Below, piece by piece: positions 37,602-46,217 of a stretch of 64,000 nucleotides of DNA. The notes below the pieces were generated by a model. It made no database searches, was not told the DNA's origin, and saw nothing but the letters and a program-made list of their open reading frames with translations. The number at the start of each line of letters is the position of its first letter. Within the stretch, counting starts at the first letter, position 1. Location of the stretch: the NCBI RefSeq assembly GCF_017498545.1, contig NZ_CP071793.1, positions 11,588,256 through 11,652,255 on the forward strand, written 5' to 3'. The DNA is from Sulfidibacter corallicola (GTDB lineage: Bacteria; Acidobacteriota; Holophagae; Acanthopleuribacterales; Acanthopleuribacteraceae). Both the position numbers and the translations under genes were made by a program.

Positions 37602-37755
37602 AATTAATTCAGTTATAAAACACCTTCAGAGAAACAAACCTGGATGAGTTCTATTTTATTTCTTTTTCGTGTATTTTCAAGCCCGACCAGGTATGAAAAT
37701 CGGTTAAGCTCTGCGCCATTCGGAAGTGAGGTATCACACTCAACGCTTCCCAGTA

Positions 37756-37937
37756 TACCTCGCATCGCTGGTGTCAAGAGGAGTCGGCACAGATCGGTGG
37801 AGCGCGTCAGCTGCGGATTCTTAATTGGGTCGCCAGGTGATGAACGGTCGTTTTCCGCAGGACGCGCAAGCCAACGCTATTCTGCCTTGGTCCTCTTTGA
37901 CACTGCGCGCATTGCCGCTTCGCTCTCGGTGTTTGGT
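37756..37937. repeat. 182-bp direct repeat, copy 1
   Basis: About 97% identical to 39363-39545 (five substitutions and one T insertion). Reading frames through the two copies are not conserved, so it is probably not coding. The pair brackets a 147-residue recoded gene and a DNA methyltransferase, as if that block were a cassette. Confidence 0.9.
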
Positions 37938-37980
37938 AAGCGTCTAATTGTGATAATTAGACCTATTATTCTTTACCAAC

Positions 37981-38424
37981 ATGCTTATGTTACCATTTTC
38001 TGATCAAGTGGAGCATCGACTCTGCTTTGCTTATACTGAAGCGGACTGCTCCTTCACGGCTCGAACGGTTGCCTTTATGGGTCTCCACATACTATCTGAC
38101 GATTATTGCTTATGGAAGTATGGTAAGGCCAGGTGATTAACGGTAGGCGGAATGTGGACCGGCGTATTGAATCCTTGATATCAAGAATATGCAATCAATA
38201 CTCGTGATCATGATATGCCCTACTGGCTGACCGATTTTTACCAAAACCGTTGGGAAAAAATTGGCGGACAATGAGACAATCCCCACAAGCGCAACACGTC
38301 CGTACATATAGGATATGAGGATGATGCCAGAAGGGTGACGCGACAAGAGCTTCGGTGACTCCAACTACGGTACCCTTGTGCCACTATTTTATCCTCGATG
38401 GGAGGAAAGAAAGGCGCCTTATAG
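37981..38424 (+). CDS. Protein of unknown function, visible only when UGA is Gly
   Basis: 147 residues from ATG to TAG with four in-frame UGAs (38134, 38176, 38272, 38356). The translation is even and protein-like, for instance 'MPYWLTDFYQNRWEKIGGQG' and 'HIGYEDDARRVTRQELRGLQ', with both TGA and GGN used for Gly. The longest standard-code piece is only about 50 codons. It lies inside the block bounded by the direct repeats, just upstream of the methyltransferase, and is followed by two hairpins. No family recognised. Confidence 0.75.
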
Positions 38425-38486
38425 ACATCTCCTTTCAGGAGATACGAAAAGGCTGGATGGTCGCGATCGATATTCAGGTTCAATAG

Positions 38487-38513
38487 GAGACCTTCGGGTC
38501 TCTTTTAATTTTT
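38487..38513 (+). terminator. Terminator with UUCG loop
   Basis: GAGACC-TTCG-GGTCTC followed by TTTTAATTTTT. It ends the transcript of the recoded gene at 37981. A further hairpin (TCTCC/GGAGA enclosed by GCCTT/AAGGC, 38415-38453) precedes it. Confidence 0.8.
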
Positions 38514-38525
38514 CACTTATCAACT

Positions 38526-39197
38526 ATGGCTTACTCTATCAACCAAAATGGGGCAATCTACAATGGAGATTGCATCGAGGTTCTCAAGAAGTTTCCGGAT
38601 GATTCGATCGACCTTGTGCTTACCGATCCTCCCTACCTGGTCAACTATCGCGATCGAACGGGACGATCCATCGCCAATGATCGTGACAGCGCTTGGGTGA
38701 AGCCTGCTTTCAAGGAAGTTGCCCGAGTACTCAAACCGAATCGGTATTGCATCAGCTTTTATGGCTGGAACAAGATTGATGTGTTCTTGCCGATCTGGCG
38801 TGCGTGCGGATTCACCCCGGTGGGTCACTTTGTTTTCTCTAAAAAGTACGCTTCCGGCGGCAAGTTCGTACGGTATTGTCACGAATCGGCGTATTTGCTG
38901 GCGAAGGGCTCCCCAGCGAAGCCGGAGGAATTGATCTCGGACGTTCAACCGTGGCGCTACACCGGCAACAAGCTGCATCCGACCCAGAAGCCGCTGGAAT
39001 CGCTCACCCCGCTGATTAGAGCATATTCCCGCCCAGGGCAAGTTGTTCTCGATCCCTTTATGGGTTCGGGAAGTACCGCGCATGCTGCCGCGAAACTGGA
39101 ACGCCGCTATGTGGGAATCGAGCTTGATGCAGGCTATTTTCAAAAGGCCAAACATCGACTCATGTCAGGGGACCAACAAACAGAAGGGGGCCTTTAG
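38526..39197 (+). CDS. DNA methyltransferase, N4-cytosine or N6-adenine type
   Basis: 223 residues. Catalytic motif IV 'LTDPPYLVNY' is near residue 33, ahead of the AdoMet-binding motif I 'LDPFMGSGSTAHAA' near residue 180, the order of the beta class. Size and 'NGDCIEVLKKFPDDSIDLVL' are typical. No cognate nuclease is adjacent, so it is probably an orphan enzyme that protects the element. No UGA inside; ends in TAG. It starts 13 bases after a terminator and ends inside its own, so it is a single-gene unit. Confidence 0.92.
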   Translation: MAYSINQNGAIYNGDCIEVLKKFPDDSIDLVLTDPPYLVNYRDRTGRSIANDRDSAWVKPAFKEVARVLKPNRYCISFYGWNKIDVFLPIWRACGFTPVGHFVFSKKYASGGKFVRYCHESAYLLAKGSPAKPEELISDVQPWRYTGNKLHPTQKPLESLTPLIRAYSRPGQVVLDPFMGSGSTAHAAAKLERRYVGIELDAGYFQKAKHRLMSGDQQTEGGL

Positions 39198-39210
39198 CCC
39201 CTTTTTTTGC
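39186..39210 (+). terminator. Terminator of the methyltransferase gene
   Basis: GGGGC and GCCCC around CTTTA followed by seven T. The TAG stop of the gene lies within the loop. Confidence 0.75.
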
Positions 39211-39362
39211 GATACCGGCAGCGAACTCAACAAATCTAGACGACGGTATGGGTTGACGCCAGACGGGCTCCCCCTTCTTTGGGGGCTCGTTGTCCGAGCC
39301 CATCTCTTCCGATCGTATTTGCCCGTCGGAACCTGTGTTTCTCTCTCAATACCCACCAATTG

Positions 39363-39545
39363 TACCTCGCATCGCTGGTGTCAAGAGGAGTCGGCACAGA
39401 TCGCTGGAGCGCGTCAGCTGCGGATTCTTAATTGGGTAGCCAGATGATGAACGGTCGTTTTTCCGCAGGACGCGCAAACCAACGCTATTCTGCCTTGGTC
39501 CTCTCTGACACTGCGCGCATTGCCGCTTCGCTCTCGGTGTTTGGT
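39363..39545. repeat. 182-bp direct repeat, copy 2
   Basis: Same orientation as copy 1 at 37756-37937, 1.6 kb away; one extra T in a T-run (183 bp). A GGGGG/CCCCC hairpin lies 70 bases before it. Confidence 0.9.
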
Positions 39546-39598
39546 GGCTGTCTTGAGAGAGATTCACTCAAGACGTTTTACCTTTTTACTTTTTCGCT

Positions 39599-39922
39599 AT
39601 GAAAAAGCTAATGACCAAAAAAATCCTGAAGGATTTCAGGAGATTGGGGCGTCAAGAAGACGTGGACGATCCCATCGTGGTGTGTAGGTTCTTTACTCCG
39701 TTTAACCGTTGGAGCTGGTATCCCATTTCATTCGATGAAGAAGCCGAGGTGTTCTTTGGACTTGTGGACGGCATCGAGGTCGAGTGGGGTTCATTTGCAC
39801 TGGAAGATTTGGAGGCATGCCGCGATCATCGAGAGCTGTTGATCGATCGCGACAAATATTTCAAACAGGCGCCCATTTCTGTGATTCAACGACAGATAAA
39901 AGGAAGATGTATGATGCTATAG
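39599..39922 (+). CDS. DUF2958-like protein
   Basis: 107 residues. The core 'CRFFTPFNRWSWYPISFDEE' followed by 'VFFGLVDGIEVEWGSFALED' matches the DUF2958 pattern ('kfFtP…W.wy…eyd…..fGlv.g.e.E.GyfsL.EL'), a small family of plasmids and phages of unknown function. No UGA inside, ends in TAG. Followed directly by the Rad52-like gene, probably in one transcript. Confidence 0.8.
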   Translation: MKKLMTKKILKDFRRLGRQEDVDDPIVVCRFFTPFNRWSWYPISFDEEAEVFFGLVDGIEVEWGSFALEDLEACRDHRELLIDRDKYFKQAPISVIQRQIKGRCMML

Positions 39923-39966
39923 ATAATCTCATTTCAACTATTTTTTATATAATTATTAGTTTTACT

Positions 39967-40557
39967 ATGATATCTAATATTTTTTCCGAACTCCAGAAAC
40001 CATTCCATTTCGAAGAGATAGAATGGCGAACACAATCGATTGCCAAGAATGGAAGCTGGGCACGCATGGTGCCCTATGTCGCATCTCGCGTGATCATGCA
40101 TCGCTTGGACCAGGTGTTTTGACCACTCGGATGGTCGACCGCGTTTGCCGAATGCAGCAATGGTTTGCGGTGCCGCCTAACGGCCATAGACCCTACAAAT
40201 CCGGATCGACACGCGTTTCGGGAAGACGGCGCTCCCTTTACCGAGACTGAACCCCTCAAAGGGGCGTTCTCAAGCGCCCTCAAGCGCGCGGCTGTTCAGT
40301 TTGGCGTGGGTCGCTATCTCTACGAACTGGATAGTGTCTTTTTGCGACTTGAGGATCGACACTACGAGACCAGTGCTCACAAGGACAAGATAAAAATAAA
40401 ATCAATCACTCCTGCCGGACGAACGGCTCTCAAAGATGCGTACCGTCATGGTCTTATGAGGATCAAAGAGACGCACGACTTGAGAAAGAAATATCGCAAG
40501 GAGCCTGAAGCTCAAAATGGAAATCAAGCTGACTCATCATCACAACCGGGGGTATAA
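39967..40557 (+). CDS. Rad52/22-type single-strand annealing protein
   Basis: 196 residues with one UGA at 40120. 'EIEWRTQSIAKNGSWARMVP', 'VIMHRLDQVF-[UGA]-PLGW' and 'GAFSSALKRAAVQFGVGRYL' are the hallmarks of the Rad52 fold; the residue after 'RLDxVF' is Gly in nearly all members, exactly where UGA stands. Such proteins anneal single strands in phage and plasmid recombination. It ends in TAA within a hairpin. Under the standard code it would be cut in two. Confidence 0.85.
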
Positions 40558-40696
40558 ACCCGCGGTTGATGATGAATATTTACTTTCTTATCAACCAATC
40601 ATGACCCGATGAACAGTATATCTTATTCTTGATTCACAAATTTTAGAATCAACCGAATTCAATGGAGACATGTCTCCGAGTGGATTTTGATGTATT

Positions 40697-41083
40697 ATGA
40701 TGGATTTTTTGACCATGGTTACAGACGAAGCCTCACTTCGTCGCAAACTCCTGATCTTCAATAGCTGCCGACATTGCTACCCTAAGGACGAAGTGAGTAC
40801 GCTTGCGGTACAACCACTGCCCTTGAATCGTTGGATTTACATGACCGAACGAAACTATTGTGTTCGGTATTTCTCCGATTGGACATTCTGGAAAAACGCG
40901 TCTGCTCAAGTGAGCACCATCCGAACCATAGATGGTGCTGTGGTTACGATTCCTGCCGGCGGCTGTGCTGTTCTGGATTGCGGCAAGGCTTGCTATAGAT
41001 TCCTCGCTTCCGGTGGTACCACCGTGATCCAAAATGGTCGTCAGCTCGAGCCTCTTGCTGATCTCCGATGGAGGCAATTTTAG
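40697..41083 (+). CDS. 128-residue protein, tandem paralogue 1
   Basis: 128 residues, no UGA, ends in TAG. It shares length, start (MMD), 'DWTFWKNAS' and 'GG…VTIP-GGC', 'FLASGG' with the gene at 41639. The ~90 bases upstream and a GCCCC-TCTTTT-GGGGC hairpin directly downstream are also shared. The protein is rich in aromatic residues and Cys. Function unknown; the duplicated control and end signals suggest a gene family maintained as single-gene units. Confidence 0.65.
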   Translation: MMDFLTMVTDEASLRRKLLIFNSCRHCYPKDEVSTLAVQPLPLNRWIYMTERNYCVRYFSDWTFWKNASAQVSTIRTIDGAVVTIPAGGCAVLDCGKACYRFLASGGTTVIQNGRQLEPLADLRWRQF

Positions 41084-41155
41084 TTCGCCCCTCTTTTGGG
41101 GCAATGATTCCAAAATTGCTACTAGGCTTTTTTATACTGGCTAAATTTGTAAACT

Positions 41156-41497
41156 ATGAAACCTACTTTAAACGACTTCTCTGACCGACTCAGGGAGCAA
41201 ACCTCCCTAGTAAACGATCTGTTGCATATTTGATTTTTTTCATGGGGCGACATTTACAATCTGTGAGGAAATGAATGAAAATCTGTAGAAGAGGAAATTT
41301 TTCAATGGCTCGCTTTCGATGAATATGACTCTTGGATTCGGTCCCATCTTGATATGGCCAATATACCCTACTTGTTCAATGATTACGGTATCTGGATCTG
41401 AAGAACGTCATCTGGTCAAGATTGGAGGTATGACATTACCCCTGACCTGATCTCAGCTTTTGGTTGGGAACATCTGTACAGGTCCGATGAGCTATAG
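41156..41497 (+). CDS. 113-residue protein, visible only when UGA is Gly
   Basis: ATG at 41156, TAG at 41495, four UGAs (codons 26, 37, 41 and 82). The reading is clean ('MKPTLNDFSDRLREQTSLVN', 'EEEIFQWLAFDEYDSWIRSH', 'GQDWRYDITPDLISAFGWEH'). No standard-code frame of note exists here, so usual gene callers would leave the stretch empty. It lies between the two 128-residue paralogues. Acidic, aromatic-rich; function unknown. Confidence 0.7.
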
Positions 41498-41638
41498 CAG
41501 GTTAAAGTTTCACGATTATTATATAATATAATTTTACACAATATGAACCGATGAACAGCGTATCTTGTCTTGAATTCGCATGTTTTAAAATCAACCATAT
41601 TCAACGGTAACATGCACCCAGACGGGTATGGATTCACC

Positions 41639-42025
41639 ATGATGGATCTTCTGAACATGGTTTGGGACGAAGCAACATTTCTTGACAAACTGCTTATCTT
41701 TAATGCCAGCCGGCATGGCTATCCAAAAAAAGAAGTGTCACGCCTGTTACGATTGCAAATAGAAAGTTTTCCAATTGCCAATATTCCCGAGGGCTACTGC
41801 TTTCGAGATTGTTATTGAGATTGGACGTTTTGGAAGAACGCTTCCGGTCACCAAATCATCAAATACACCATTGATCAGGAAATGGTCACTATACCGTCAG
41901 GTGGTTGTGTTGCCCTGTGTTTTGGAAAGGCATCACTTTGATTTCTAGCCTCTGGTGGTGCTGCGGTGATCAAGGATGGTCGTCGACTTAAGCCGATCTC
42001 GGATTCTCGATGGAGCGGCAATTAG
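41639..42025 (+). CDS. 128-residue protein, tandem paralogue 2 with two UGAs
   Basis: Same length as paralogue 1 once UGA at 41816 and 41936 is read as sense. At these positions paralogue 1 has Ser and Arg in otherwise conserved segments ('xDWTFWKNAS', 'xFLASGG'). Ends in TAG and is followed by the same GCCCC-TCTTTT-GGGGC hairpin. The preserved length and stop argue against decay and for reassignment of UGA. Confidence 0.7.
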
Positions 42026-42108
42026 CCAGCCCCTCTTTTGGGGCGCAAGATTGAGATTTTTCTAGGAACTTCATTCTTTCTAGAAAACGTTTCTAGAAAG
42101 CCTAGTGT

Positions 42109-42366
42109 GTGAAATTTTTGGATAGCCGATTCAATCGGGTTGATCATATTCATGAAGCATCTGTCGACTTGACGGGTCGACAGAAGAGTATCTACTTTAT
42201 AACCCTAAAACGGACAGTATTCAGGTGTCATTTTACCAACCAAGGTGATTTTGTTTTTGTAGGTATGATACCATTTTGGTCTTTGTTATGAGTTGATTTC
42301 CTATGCCATCATTCGGGGATATCGAAACGAATATCGCCTGCTCGCATCGTTTCCTTTAGCCCCTGA
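42109..42366 (+). other. Ambiguous stretch before the HTH gene
   Basis: Two frames look partly protein-like when UGA is sense: one from GTG 42109 that runs into the HTH gene frame, and one ending at TAG 42360 ('EEYLLYNPKTDSIQVSFYQP'). Neither has a convincing start and stop. It may be a decayed small gene or a long leader. Confidence 0.2.
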
Positions 42367-42927
42367 ATGCTATTGATGACCAAGCCTCTTTTGATCGAGT
42401 CTATGCACCGATACCTTTCGGAAAGCACTTTGTCCCGCCTCTCTCAGGAGACCGGAGTTTGAACACGAACCATTACCAATATCATTAGCAATCGACGCAA
42501 CAAAGTTCGTACCCAAACACTCGATACATTGTACCGATTTTTCGGATTGGAGCGTGATCGGTACTTTCAAGAGCGAATGAAGCAGTGGAGCTCACCGACG
42601 CAATCGGTATTGTGAACCTTCATTCGCCTCAAACGTACGGCAAAAACCCTTTCGATTTCCCAGCTCTCAAAGCGATTCAGATGCTCCGAGATGACCCTCA
42701 AGCGGCTGGAAGCCGGAGATCGCCTTCCATGGGTTCGGGCCGACACCATGCAAGCCATTTTTGACGAACTGGCATTCACAGAAACAGAGCGCGCCATTAC
42801 TGAAACCCACATCCGAAGTACTCGCCAGTTGGTGACCCTGACGAAAGCCTATGATCGTGTGCTCTCCACGCCTGGCCACTATCTCATGCCAGAGAATGAT
42901 CGCTGGCTGAATTTGGATAGGATTTAG
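42367..42927 (+). CDS. Protein with two helix-turn-helix domains
   Basis: 186 residues with UGAs at 42460 and 42613. The first HTH is at about 18-55 ('SESTLSRLSQETGVGTRTIT', where the first G of 'GVG' is GGA and the second is UGA), followed by 'TLDTLYRFFGLERDRYF', the usual end of Cro/XRE domains. The second HTH is at about 90-130 ('TLSISQLSKRFRCSEMTLKR'). Probably a regulator of the element. The start may be 42367 or the Met at 42376; no strong ribosome site. Confidence 0.75.
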
Positions 42928-42939
42928 CTCCCGAGCGTC

Positions 42940-43152
42940 TTGATCCCTATTGCCGCCCAAAACGACTGCCGTATTGGGTGTTTATTTGCTTGTACCTTTC
43001 CGGCGGGATCAAATTCGGCCGGCAAAAGGCTACTCTCGAAACGCCCATGCCTTGACTTGACCGGCCCGGAAATTATGCACTTTCGAGAACACATTTTTTA
43101 TGTGATTGCAAATGTATTGGCAGATCGGTACACCAGAGGAGCTTACAAATAA
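42940..43152 (+). CDS. Possible small protein
   Basis: 70 codons, ATG to TAA, ending naturally ('IMHFREHIFYVIANVLADRY'). The N-terminal half is Cys-rich and less convincing. A competing frame is also open here and runs into the next gene. Low confidence. Confidence 0.3.
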   Translation: MIPIAAQNDCRIGCLFACTFPAGSNSAGKRLLSKRPCLDLTGPEIMHFREHIFYVIANVLADRYTRGAYK

Positions 43153-43163
43153 CCCCGTTTTCT

Positions 43164-43892
43164 ATGACCAAGAATATGTTGTCCTCAACGCCGGATGAAT
43201 ACCACGAAATGGGCCTCGACCATAAGCACGATTCGTCCTCTCAGGCCTTGACCAAGACGCTCTCGGATTCGGTATTGGAGGCGACCAGTCGCCTTGTTCC
43301 GGCACCGGAGCAACACCAGAAGTGGATGCCTCCGGCTTTGAGGAGTGCCATTTGCACTCACCTCGATCGGATTTTGGAGGACTTCTCCTACAACGTAAAA
43401 ACCAATGGTGTTGCCTCATGGAGCGATCTGCACGAGATTGTTTCTTCAACGTACTGGGATGACACGCTGGTAATCGCTCTGTCACTGGAAGATCGCCTGT
43501 CGGCAGTAGAGACACACTGCGATGATGATCTGCCATGAGAGGTACCGCTTGCTCACATTCGAGGCACGATTGAATCTTCAGCAGCAAGAACAGTGGCACG
43601 ACTCGCTCAAGAGCGAGCGCACACCTTCATCAACGAACTGGAAGATTTCGCCGAGGAGCACGATCTCACCATTGATGACCTCACCGACTCCAATTCCTAT
43701 GAATGGGCACGACACTTTGACGAATCGTATCCAAATGAACACTGCGCTATTTTCCACTACCGAAACATTGAGGGAGAGGCCATTCATGTTGATGTGTACG
43801 AGTATCGTTTTGAATCAGCGACGCTGTACTTCGAGAAGGCAATCGATGATTGAGACGTAGGCAACCAAGCGCGTCAATTTGACGCAAGCTAG
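43164..43892 (+). CDS. 242-residue protein, tandem paralogue 1 with two UGAs
   Basis: UGAs at 43536 and 43851 are crossed; the TAG at 43890 then gives exactly 242 residues, the same length as the UGA-free paralogue at 43967. Shared features are 'LDRILEDFSYNV' / 'VEVITEEVWWKF', 'AxERxxxxxNELED', 'EWARHFDE', 'IFHYRNIEGEAIHVDVYEY' and the C-terminal FDAS. Helical and acidic. Function unknown; the pair is probably co-transcribed. Confidence 0.75.
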
Positions 43893-43966
43893 TTCGCAGC
43901 TCTGCAAGTACTCCCGTCTTCCAAGATCAATGCTTCCAGTTACTTTTATCTTCTTTCTCTTTTTCT

Positions 43967-44695
43967 ATGCCCCAACAAGAAGTCCTCTTATCTCCGAAAC
44001 CCTCTCAATCACTCGATCATCCCTCATCGGAAGTATCGTTGCCCGGCAACCCCGACAGCCGACAGCTTCAAGATGTCGTCGCAAGCCAAGCGGGAACAAC
44101 CCTTGACCAAGCTTGTGATTGGTACCAACAGTTGCCACTCGGGCTCAAACAGGCGGTCGCCTCACACGTGGAGGTCATCACCGAAGAGGTGTGGTGGAAG
44201 TTTGCCAATCAATGCGTCCTCTCATGGGCGAAGCTCAAAGAATCAGTCAGCGACACGTTCGCCAGAGATCGTCTCGTTGAAGACCTGAGTATGTCCGAAC
44301 AGTTGGATGCCGTCCTCAACTATTTCGACGGCACCATTGGGTCAACCAGTCTCCCTGACCTCCGAAGATACGTGAGAACCCTCGCAACCATGACCGTGGT
44401 GCAATTGGCTGAAAGACGGGTTCGGGAATGTCTCAACGAATTGGAAGAAGGTGTCCGTACCCATGACTTCGACCTCGAACACTTTGTTGAGCACAACCCT
44501 CATGGGTGGGCTCGACACTATGGAGAAACCCATCTCCGTGATGGGGGCACCATTTACCATTACCGCAATCTCGAAAATGAACGGGTACATGCAGATGTTC
44601 TCGAATATGAGATAGCCGGCTCCCTGTTCATCTTCGAGCGTTTCCTTGAGGACGAAGAAGTCAGTGAATACGAACGAACATTTGATGCGTCTTAG
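43967..44695 (+). CDS. 242-residue protein, tandem paralogue 2
   Basis: 242 residues, no UGA, TAG stop. It aligns over its whole length with the gene at 43164 ('GWARHYGETHLRDGGTIYHY', 'VHADVLEYEIAG', C-terminal FDAS). An extended Ser/Pro-rich N-terminus precedes the helical core. It serves as an internal control for the recoding of its neighbour. Function unknown. Confidence 0.75.
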   Translation: MPQQEVLLSPKPSQSLDHPSSEVSLPGNPDSRQLQDVVASQAGTTLDQACDWYQQLPLGLKQAVASHVEVITEEVWWKFANQCVLSWAKLKESVSDTFARDRLVEDLSMSEQLDAVLNYFDGTIGSTSLPDLRRYVRTLATMTVVQLAERRVRECLNELEEGVRTHDFDLEHFVEHNPHGWARHYGETHLRDGGTIYHYRNLENERVHADVLEYEIAGSLFIFERFLEDEEVSEYERTFDAS

Positions 44696-44703
44696 GGTCC
44701 ATC

Positions 44704-45234
44704 ATGTTGCCAGATTTCGAAATGTTTCTCAGACAACCCCGCTCCCGTCATCACTTTATTTCCTGACCCCATTCTTATGACGACATCCATATCCACCGCC
44801 CAAATGACCTTATGATCGGTCGCATCATCCAACCGCATGCCCCAATCTGCCACCAGGGATATTGCCAGAACCTGATTGCCGACCTGCTGCTTTCCCGGCA
44901 GGACGTTGCCAAACAGAGCCCTCAGTACGCATCAATCCAGGGTTCTCCGATATTTTTCCGCGTTTTCCTGAATCGGCGGCTTTGAGGCCGGGTTCCCCAG
45001 TCACTGGCAGTGTGTCGGCCACTCGGAAATCGATCGATTCGCCGCTTCCATCTACCATTACCATTTCGCCCATCACAACCATGGAGACATCACAACACTC
45101 GACCTCACGAGCCTGCCTGACTTCGAACTCTTATGCGGCGGGTTTCCCTGTCAAAGCTTTTCAAACTACGGACACCGCAAAGGATTCCGGGATCCGAGAG
45201 GACAGGTCTTCTTCCACTTGGCCCGAGTCATTAA
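44704..45234 (+). CDS. Overlapping frame before the C5-methyltransferase
   Basis: From ATG 44704 this frame is well-composed for about 90 codons ('MLPDFEMFLRQPRSRHHFIS', 'HQGYCQNLIADLLLSRQDVA', 'SPIFFRVF'), crossing UGA at 44764. It then overlaps methyltransferase motif I in another frame and stays open by chance until TAA 45232. Either a short gene whose stop has been lost, or the N-part of the methyltransferase with a frameshift near 44960. Confidence 0.35.
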
Positions 45235-45949
45235 GGCCAAAAAGCCTCGATGGCTGCTGCTTGAAAATGTGAAGAGCCTTGTCTTCCATGATCGAGGAAA
45301 AACGTTCCAAACGATCTTGGAGACCCTTTTGGCATTGGGGTATTGCGTGGAATGGAAGGTACTCGACAGTCAAGATTTCGAGGTTCCGCAATCCCGTGAG
45401 CGAGTCTTCCTGGTCGGGCATCTTGGAAGACCAACCAAACAGTCGGTATTTTTTGACCCCGCAGCGGCGAGACGCTCTCATGCAAGAATTCAAGTCCCGT
45501 GATCGTCAGGGTTGAAATTAACGAATGTCACGCGTTCTTGCCAAGCTCTGGATGAAACCCCAAAAGGGCTTTTTGACCGTCGGTCTGATATTGGAGCCAC
45601 TAATCAGGAAAAGCCCCAAAACCTTGTCATTCCAGTGCGTGCTCCAAAAACCCGAAATTTGTCCTTTAACAGGCGTCGGTTTCGCCAACCAGGCGATCCA
45701 ATATTTACCCTTACCACCAGTGATCGCAGTGGAGTCTGGTACCGAGATCAAATCCGTGAATTGACCCCTCTCGAGTGGGAGCGCCTACAAGGGTTTCCGG
45801 ATCACTGGACTCGATTGGGGCAAGATGTTCACGGCCAAGTGGTTCCCGTATCGAATACTCGCCGGTACAAAGCCCTCGGTAACGCCGTTACGGTGCCGGT
45901 CATCCGGTGGCTAGCTTCCCGCCTGAAATGGGTGATGGAAAATGAATAA
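44777..45949 (+). CDS. DNA (cytosine-5)-methyltransferase with UGA in motif I
   Basis: About 390 residues with four UGAs (44813, 44873, 44969, 45500). Motif I reads F-S-[UGA]-I-G-G-F, where this Gly of 'FxGxGG' binds AdoMet. Motif IV is 'GGFPCQSFS' with catalytic Cys, motif VI 'LLLENVKSL', motif VIII 'PQSRERVFLVG', and motif X 'YKALGNAVTVPV'. The start is uncertain: the 64 residues before motif I may not be native, and a TTG at 44889 is possible. TAA stop overlaps the next ATG. Probably an orphan enzyme. Confidence 0.88.
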
Positions 45950-46217
45950 CGAAGGCCGGTTTCTAATCCTGTCGCATGCGAAGGCAGCCCTGCACGATGT
46001 CCTTGCAAACCTGAATCGGTTGATGGGGAAACAACCAAACACCGAAAAGGGTTGTATCGCGGAAGACGCCGTCCTGAAGGTCTGAATCGCATTCGTCGAT
46101 TCTTTGGATGGTACAACCGATGGTAGGCCCTACCGAATGCTCGATGGAAGGTATCTCCTCAACTTCGACACCGAAGACCAGCGTTTGTCGAAGATGTTCA
46201 CAAAAGGCAATCGATGA
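45942..46217 (+). CDS. Small protein whose end conflicts with UGA as sense
   Basis: The ATG overlaps the methyltransferase stop (ATGAATAA). The product is natural ('HAKAALHDVLANLNRLMGKQ', 'PYRMLDGRYLLNFDTEDQRL') and crosses one UGA at 46083. It then meets UGA at 46215, which overlaps the ATG of the next gene as ATGA. If that UGA were also Gly the frame would run hundreds of codons through the ATPase gene. So either UGA can end translation here, or a base is missing near the end. Confidence 0.5.

Noticed and set aside
37644..38003. 119-codon frame through direct repeat copy 1
   Set aside because: The second repeat copy has a stop in the same frame; composition is Arg/Ser-rich and no start signal is seen.
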